NCBI GenBank assembly: GCA_002887195.1 | Contig: PJAB01000946.1 | Coordinates: 1 to 18,821 of the forward strand | Source: Chrysochromulina parva | Lineage: Eukaryota; Haptophyta; Prymnesiales; Chrysochromulinaceae | Direction: 5' to 3' | DNA: 18,821 nt | Shown: one piece after another, positions 14,301 to 18,821 of the stretch | How the letters are laid out: each line of letters starts with the position of its first letter | Position numbering within the stretch: the stretch's first letter is position 1 | Notes under the pieces: generated by a model | Told to the model about the DNA's origin: nothing | The model's input: only the letters and a program-made list of their open reading frames with translations | Database searches by the model: none | Position numbers and translations under genes: made by a program

Positions 14301-15020
14301 GAGCGGTGACGAGATGAGAGCGCGCGACCCTGCGCCCCCACCGCCCATGCGGGTTACGCGCGCGGCGCTGGCGGGAGCAGGGCGGACCGGCCGCCGCGGC
14401 GGGAGACCTGACAACCGCGAAACCGAAAGCTGTAACACCTGTGAGCGTCTGCGGCAGAGCCGCCGGTCCGTACCGAATGTGCCGTCCTCCGAGTTTCGTC
14501 GCGCTCCCCGCCGTCCTCCGAGGACCTCGTCTCGTCGACCTTCACGCCAGCCCGGGGTCGGTGCGCTTCCGTCCCGTCGAGCGCACGGCGAATGACGCCG
14601 CGCTAGGCGAGGCCCGCTACCGTACGGGCCCGGCCGGCGCTCCGCTCAGCGGCCGGGACCGCCGCCCAGTGCGTCTGAAGTGCGTCCGTTGATCGGAGGT
14701 ACACACACCTACAGCATGAAGGTACAACTGCAGGTGAAAACCCAGCTTTTTCTTCTCTGCTCACACATGACACACCCGATAATGCATGCAGTCTCTTTCT
14801 GACCCTCCCTCGCTCCCCGCGTCACACCGGGCACACATGTCACAACACCGTCCTACAACCGAGGTCGTGACGATACGTGCTCGTCGTCTCCTCTCGTCTC
14901 CAGACACTGCACGCCCGCGCCGCGCCCCGGTCGGCGAGCCGCGTGCCTTGGTGCTCGCATGTCTTGGAGCACCGGCCACCGCTCAATCCCCATCCTCCTC
15001 GCCGCCGCCAGTTCTCCAGT
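14301..15020. other. Long convergent intergenic region, no gene recognised
   Basis: About 720 bp lie between the ends of the FIST gene and the minus-strand aminotransferase. The left half is very GC-rich and contains short open frames with Arg/Pro/Ser-rich, non-conserved-looking translations. The string ccgtcctccgag occurs twice, near 14481 and 14511. The 15-mer cggaccggccgccgc at 14383-14397 is shared with the GC island near 11353. From ~14700 the DNA is less GC-rich and looks like 3'UTR. I see no tRNA, snRNA or transposon end. Confidence 0.4.
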
Positions 15021-16865
15021 TCAGAACGGCAAGAAGGACTTGATGATCGCGACCACGAACTCCTTGCCGACGGTGCTCTTGATGTCCACCTTGGGCGGCG
15101 CCCACCAGCCACCCGCCTTCATCTGCTCGCACGCGGCGAGCATGCGCGTCAGCAGCTCGTCGTAATTCTCCTGCTTCCAGTCGAGGGAGAAGAGGCAGCG
15201 GCCCGTGCCCACCCAGGAGAGAGCCACGCCCGCGTCCTTCATGTAGTACTGGAGCATCCAATGATACCTCCCTGGCTCCGTGTAGAGCATCGACCATACC
15301 GAGAACCAGCTGGCCAGCTGGAGCGGGTACCCGTGCTGCTTGAAGGCCGCGTTCGCCTTGAGCACGAACGCGTCGATCAGGCTGTGCATCTGCCGGTACA
15401 GCTCCGGCGTCTCGGGCCGTGAGTGCCATTTTAGGAAGGCGTTCATCGAGCCCATCACGGCGGGGTGGCCTGCAAAGGTGCCGATGACGTAGGCGACGCG
15501 CGCCGCCTTCTTCGGGTCCGAGCGCGTCATCGGCCCCTTGTTGCCGCAGCACACGCCCACTGGCAGTCCGCCGCCGAGGGTCTTGCCGTACGTGACGATG
15601 TCGGCCTTGACGTCGTACGCCTCCTGCGCGCCGTTGGGAGCCACGCGGAAGCCCGTGTACACCTCGTCGAAGATGAGGTACGCGCCCGCGTCGTCGCACG
15701 CCTTGCGCAGCTGGTGCAGCCACTCCTTGTACCCCGCCTTGGCGCCCACGGAGCGGTTGTTGCTCGAGAGCACCAGGTCGGACGGCGGCGAGGAGTTGAG
15801 ATGGAAGCACTGGAGCGGATTGACGAGCACGCCGGCGATCTCGGAGGAGCGAGCTCGGATGACGGCGAGCGAGAGCGGGTTCATGTCCTTGAGGCAGAGC
15901 ACGTCCATGGGCGTGCGCTCATTCCCCGCGGCCGGCTGCATGCCGTCCCACCAGCCGTGGTACGCGCCGCCAAAGGTCACGACGAGAGGCTTGCGCGTGT
16001 TGAAGCGAGCGCAGCGCACGGCGGCCATCACGGCCTCGGTGCCACTCATGTGGAACGAGACCTCGTCGAGGCCAGAGACCTGCTTGATCATCTTGATGTT
16101 CTCGAGCGTGATCTGGTCGAGCGAGCCCAGGTAGAGGCCCTTGTCCTTCGCCGCCGCCCAGCCAGCGGTGATGAACTCCTTGTACTTCTCGTAGCCGCAC
16201 ACATTGACGCCGTACGAGCCGGAGACGTCGAGTGACTCGTTGTTGTCGATGTCGACGACCGACGCGCCGCGCGTCTCCTTGAGCGCCATCGACGGGTCGA
16301 GGTAATCGTTCGTCACCTTGTTGAAGGGCGGGAAGCACCGGCCCGAGGTAAAGCGCACGTCCGAGATGAGCGTCTTAAGCTCCGCGCCAAAGTTGAGGCA
16401 CTGCTTGTACTTCTTGGACCACTTTAGCTGGAGTGCTTCGAGCGCGTGCCGGCGTTGCGAGGCGACCTCCTCGTCGGCGCCGTCCGCCGAGAAAAAGTCC
16501 TTCTTCTCGATCGAGAAGCGTGGCAGCAAGTCGACAACGAACGGGAACGTGATCGTGAGCGGGAAGGTGGCGAGCAGCGTGAGGACGATCTGATAGGCGC
16601 GGTACGCGGCGCGCAGCGCGAGAACCGTCGCGACGGCCGCCGCGGCGTCCAACTGAAAGCCGTTCGCCACCGCGAGCTGCCACCCGCCGTAGCCGCCGCC
16701 GACCCAGAGCAGGAGCTTGCCCTGGATCTTGGGCGGGTAGAGGATGAGGAGCGAGGCCAGGATGGCGATGAGCGCGCTGTTGGTGTCAAAGTAGTCAGCC
16801 ACGTCGAATGTCGGCGCCATCGGCGGCGGAGGCGGCGGCAGCGGCTTCTTGCCGAAACCCAACAT
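15021..16865 (-). CDS. Class III PLP aminotransferase with N-terminal membrane region
   Basis: This 614-residue protein has a complete fold-type I, class III aminotransferase domain of the glutamate-1-semialdehyde aminomutase/omega-amino acid type. Visible motifs are S-G-T-E-A-V-M-A-A-V-R (phosphate loop), G-A-Y-H-G-W-W-D-G, F-D-E-V-Y-T-G-F-R with D400 contacting the pyridine nitrogen, and T-Y-G-K-T-L-G-G-G with Schiff-base lysine K428. The family is usually ~430 residues; here ~130 extra residues precede the domain. They start M-L-G-F-G-K-K followed by a proline run, then hydrophobic stretches at about 29-45 and 55-115 that could form two to four membrane helices. There is no ASAFAP motif. 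This suggests a membrane-attached transaminase acting on a lipid-linked or membrane-pathway substrate rather than stromal tetrapyrrole synthesis, which is inference. One uninterrupted exon; start at the complement of 16863-16865. Confidence 0.85.
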   Translation of the reverse strand: MLGFGKKPLPPPPPPMAPTFDVADYFDTNSALIAILASLLILYPPKIQGKLLLWVGGGYGGWQLAVANGFQLDAAAAVATVLALRAAYRAYQIVLTLLATFPLTITFPFVVDLLPRFSIEKKDFFSADGADEEVASQRRHALEALQLKWSKKYKQCLNFGAELKTLISDVRFTSGRCFPPFNKVTNDYLDPSMALKETRGASVVDIDNNESLDVSGSYGVNVCGYEKYKEFITAGWAAAKDKGLYLGSLDQITLENIKMIKQVSGLDEVSFHMSGTEAVMAAVRCARFNTRKPLVVTFGGAYHGWWDGMQPAAGNERTPMDVLCLKDMNPLSLAVIRARSSEIAGVLVNPLQCFHLNSSPPSDLVLSSNNRSVGAKAGYKEWLHQLRKACDDAGAYLIFDEVYTGFRVAPNGAQEAYDVKADIVTYGKTLGGGLPVGVCCGNKGPMTRSDPKKAARVAYVIGTFAGHPAVMGSMNAFLKWHSRPETPELYRQMHSLIDAFVLKANAAFKQHGYPLQLASWFSVWSMLYTEPGRYHWMLQYYMKDAGVALSWVGTGRCLFSLDWKQENYDELLTRMLAACEQMKAGGWWAPPKVDIKSTVGKEFVVAIIKSFLPF

Positions 16866-17173
16866 TTCAGCTCGTGACGCGTCTTCGGCGATCGCACTGA
16901 TTGATCATGTTCATAGTGCAGTACGACCTTTTTCTTGTGAAGGCACGATTAAGATCGCGTAAAAAAATCCGTGGCGCGTGGGCAGCCCACCCGCTCGTCA
17001 TTTGACTGAGGCTGTGGGAAGTCCACCCGCGCGTCATTTGACTGCGGCTCGTGGCGCGTATGGTGCTCGCCTATTGCACCTGTCACTGCGCGTATGCAGA
17101 TGCAGGGCGTGGGCGATGAGGTGAGGCGCAACGCCACTACGGAAGACGATGCCAGCAACGTGACGCGGCCGTT
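16866..17173. promoter_or_regulatory. Promoter region of the aminotransferase gene with direct repeats
   Basis: This 308-bp spacer lies upstream of the minus-strand aminotransferase and downstream of the minus-strand AhpD-like gene. A 27-nt sequence of the form ccacccgcKcgtcatttgac is repeated at 16987-17013 and 17023-17049 (36-bp spacing, two mismatches), 120-185 bp upstream of the aminotransferase ATG. The repeats could be transcription-factor sites, but they may also be simple duplication. A run of seven A residues lies near 16961. Confidence 0.45.
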
Positions 17174-18111
17174 TCAGACCATCGTGAGCTCCTTTTCGAG
17201 CTGCCCCTCGACCTGGGCACGCAGCGAAGGCACGCAGATCGAGAGGAACAGCGCGAGGAGGCCGACAGGCAACATCCAAAGCAGCGCGAGGAACCAGAGC
17301 ACGAAGCCCGTAAACTTGAAGAACCAGACCTGCAGGGCAGATGCAGCGTCTCGCCGGGCATGTGGCGGTCAGAAAGGGAGCCGCAAATAGGGAGTCGCAA
17401 GTAGCCAGTAGAAGGCAAGGAGCGAGGTATGCTATGCACCTGGTTCTTGCTCGACTCGCCAAAGACGGCGCGGAAGACCGGGATGACGCAACTATTGTAG
17501 AAGAAAACAACGAAGAAGAGCGGGCCATACCAGAGGAAGAAGAGCAGAGAGAAGAGCGTCAGGCCCTTGAGCGGCGCCACGCCAATGAGCCGCTTCTTGC
17601 AGCAGTTGACCGTGTTGCCAGTCATGCCTCCCCAGTACAGGAAGATGGCGAGCGACTTGATCGACTTGGCCCGGTCGGCACCCTCGGCCTCAACCAGCTC
17701 CGCGTATGCCTCGCCTTCGCCCTCGGAGCGCACGTTGAGCTCTCCCATCTTGCGAGCATAGGCCACTCCGGGCAAATTGACTGCCGAAGTGGCGCTCCCA
17801 ACATCGGTTGCCGAGAGAAGCTTCTTTGCGATTTCATCGCCATGCCCAGAGGCCGCCGCGAGCTCGGTGTGGAGGCCATCGCAGTAGGGGCATTCGATGG
17901 TCGAGTTGACCGCCACCATGATCGCCTCCACGTAGTCGTGCTCGATGGCCGCTCCACAGCAACCCGTGTAGGCCCCGAAGAGGCCGGAGAGGTGCGAGTT
18001 AAGGATGGTGATGTGGTCGGACAGGCAGGGCATTGCGGTCCAGCGCTTGCCTGTGGGCCCATCGAGCGCGCGCTGCAGGCAGTTGCGAGTGTCGACGGCA
18101 GCATCGCTCAT
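17174..18111 (-). CDS. AhpD/CMD-like thiol protein with C-terminal membrane segments (two exons)
   Basis: The gene is read as exon 1 (18111-17440) joined to exon 2 (17329-17174), giving 275 residues. Exon 1 encodes an AhpD/carboxymuconolactone decarboxylase-like helical domain. In the stretch V-E-A-I-M-V-A-V-N-S-T-I-E-C-P-Y-C-D-G-L-H, the spacing Glu(+12)Cys(+3)Cys(+4)His equals that of the catalytic Glu118/Cys130/Cys133/His137 of AhpD, the alkyl-hydroperoxidase partner. A second domain half follows, and then hydrophobic segments on both sides of the splice: L-T-L-F-S-L-L-F-F-L-W-Y onward, and exon 2 F-V-L-W-F-L-A-L-L-W-M-L-P to L-F-L-S-I. Exon 2 ends in a charged tail E-G-Q-L-E-K-E-L. This fits a membrane-anchored peroxide-linked redox protein; the partner is unknown. 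The start is the first in-frame ATG (complement at 18111); the frame upstream lacks ATG. Confidence 0.8.
17330..17439 (-). other. Spliceosomal intron in the AhpD-like gene
   Basis: The intron is 110 nt, phase 0, with donor GTGCAT after AAC CAG and acceptor CTGCAG before GTC TGG. If it is read through, the frame continues into low-complexity Ser/Arg/Cys sequence. If it is spliced, a second frame opens that encodes a further membrane helix and a short charged tail ending at TGA 17176-17174. The change of character at the boundary is sharp. Confidence 0.82.
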
Positions 18112-18352
18112 CTCGCTCCCAGGGCGTCGTTTTTTCAATCGCCGGAAAGGCCAAAAAGCCGTTTTTTCAATCTTCGGAGAAGTTTGAGGAATTTGGGGGA
18201 AGTTTGCGAGTACAGGAAAGTTTTGAGGCGTCGGAATTTGCTCACTCAACGAGGGTCGATCGGGGTTCTCCGCAAGAAAACAAGTTTTGTGCTCTTTTCG
18301 GAACTTTTAGGAAAAAAGGTCGCGCACCTTCCAAGGTCGGGCGCTCGTCGAC
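18112..18352. promoter_or_regulatory. Divergent promoter region, AhpD-like gene and cysteine synthase
   Basis: This 241-bp spacer separates two divergent starts and is markedly AT-richer than the flanking exons. An 18-nt sequence, cgttttttcaatcgccgg, recurs with two mismatches at 18160-18177 (first copy 18128-18145, 32-bp spacing). The shared region suggests joint regulation of the two genes, which is inference. Confidence 0.5.
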
Positions 18353-18821
18353 ATGGGTTGCGCTCCCTCCAAGGGCGACGATCCGGCTGCCGCTGGCAAC
18401 GACCCGGCGTATTCGCGAAACCCGTCGCCCGCGCTGCGTCACGACTCGATCCTCACTACCGTTGGCAGCACGCCGCTCGTTAAGATACAACGCATGGCGC
18501 CAGAAGGTGTCGACGTGTACGTAAAGGTGGAGGCTGCCAATCCCACGGGCAGCGTCAAGGACCGGTTTGCGCTCGGGGTGATCGAGTGGGCGCTTGCCCA
18601 TGGCGAGCTCAAGCCTGGCCAGACCGTCGTCGAGGCCTCGAGTGGCAACACTGGCATCGGCCTTGCGATGGTGTGCGCCGTCAAGGGCCATCCGTTTGTA
18701 TGCGTGATGTCGGAGGCGTTCTCGATCGAGCGGCGGAAGCTGATGCGTTTCCTTGGCGCCAAGGTGGTGCTCACCAACCCGGCTCACAAAGCTAGCGGTA
18801 TGATCATCAAGGCGCGCGAGC
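18353..18821 (+). CDS. Cysteine synthase (O-acetylserine sulfhydrylase), 3'-partial, predicted acylated
   Basis: The gene starts at ATG 18353 and runs off the right edge after 156 codons. It is a fold-type II PLP enzyme: V-G-S-T-P-L-V-K, N-P-T-G-S-V-K-D-R with the Schiff-base lysine, and the phosphate loop A-S-S-G-N-T-G-I-G-L-A, followed by S-I-E-R-R-K-L-M-R-F-L-G-A-K-V-V-L-T, all typical of cysteine synthase, which makes cysteine from O-acetylserine and sulfide. Cystathionine beta-synthase is less likely, because the N-terminal heme region is lacking and E-x-x-S-G-N-T-G context and downstream residues are CysK-like. The N-terminus M-G-C-A-P-S-K-G matches a myristoylation plus palmitoylation signal (Gly2, Cys3, Ser6, Lys7), unusual for this enzyme. 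No plastid or mitochondrial leader is present. Confidence 0.87.
   Translation, partial: MGCAPSKGDDPAAAGNDPAYSRNPSPALRHDSILTTVGSTPLVKIQRMAPEGVDVYVKVEAANPTGSVKDRFALGVIEWALAHGELKPGQTVVEASSGNTGIGLAMVCAVKGHPFVCVMSEAFSIERRKLMRFLGAKVVLTNPAHKASGMIIKARE

Noticed and set aside
14441..14692. Small plus-strand frame in the convergent spacer
   Set aside because: The Arg/Pro/Ala-rich translation, lack of domains and position between two 3' ends argue against a gene.
15021..16865. Assignment of the class III aminotransferase as plastid glutamate-1-semialdehyde aminomutase (chlorophyll synthesis)
   Set aside because: The N-terminus has no ASAFAP-type leader and instead has several hydrophobic stretches, and the protein is ~180 residues too long.
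17341..18483. 380-codon plus-strand frame across the AhpD-like gene and the cysteine synthase start
   Set aside because: It lies antisense to a gene with a full catalytic motif and overlaps the cysteine synthase in the wrong frame.

Overview
The window looks like nuclear DNA of a GC-rich, chlorophyll c-containing alga, most probably a haptophyte. The main evidence is a fucoxanthin-chlorophyll a/c-type light-harvesting protein on the minus strand. Supporting evidence is a set of N-terminal leaders with ASAFAP-like cleavage motifs (hydrophobic signal, then A-S/A-x-F) of the kind used for import into secondary plastids, together with mitochondrial-carrier and Sfi1-type genes, spliceosomal-type introns, long polyproline and low-complexity proteins, and eukaryotic spacing with no operons. 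The haptophyte assignment is inference; another red-lineage alga is possible.

Layout. 2-3802 (+): 3' part of a very large Sfi1-like centrin-binding repeat protein with a possible calponin-homology-like C-terminus. 4000-4992 (+): FMN-binding PPOX (Alr4036-type) protein with a cysteine-rich insert. 5253-7064 (+): proline-rich orphan with a conserved-looking globular core and several in-frame tandem repeats. 7359-8702 (+): phytanoyl-CoA dioxygenase-like Fe(II)/2-oxoglutarate oxygenase. 8932-9555 (-): light-harvesting protein with a probable 5'UTR intron. 10048-10959 (+): SCaMC-like mitochondrial carrier without EF-hands. 11428-11817 (+): weak ORF that may be a glycosyltransferase remnant. 11829-12575 (-): SAM methyltransferase-like protein. 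12827-14272 (+): FIST-domain protein with a signal or plastid leader. 15021-16865 (-): class III aminotransferase with an N-terminal membrane region. 17174-18111 (-): AhpD/carboxymuconolactone-decarboxylase-like protein with C-terminal membrane segments and one clear intron. 18353 to the window edge (+): 5' part of a cysteine synthase whose N-terminus reads as an acylation signal.

Genes are arranged individually. Three divergent pairs (light-harvesting/carrier, methyltransferase/FIST, AhpD-like/cysteine synthase) have short intergenic regions that probably hold bidirectional promoters. No single pathway links them all. The best functional pairing is at the right end, where a thiol-redox protein predicted in a membrane and a cysteine synthase predicted to be lipid-anchored diverge from a 241-bp spacer. 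No tRNA, rRNA, CRISPR array or intact transposon was recognised. Tandem duplications inside coding regions and at gene 3' ends recur across the window.
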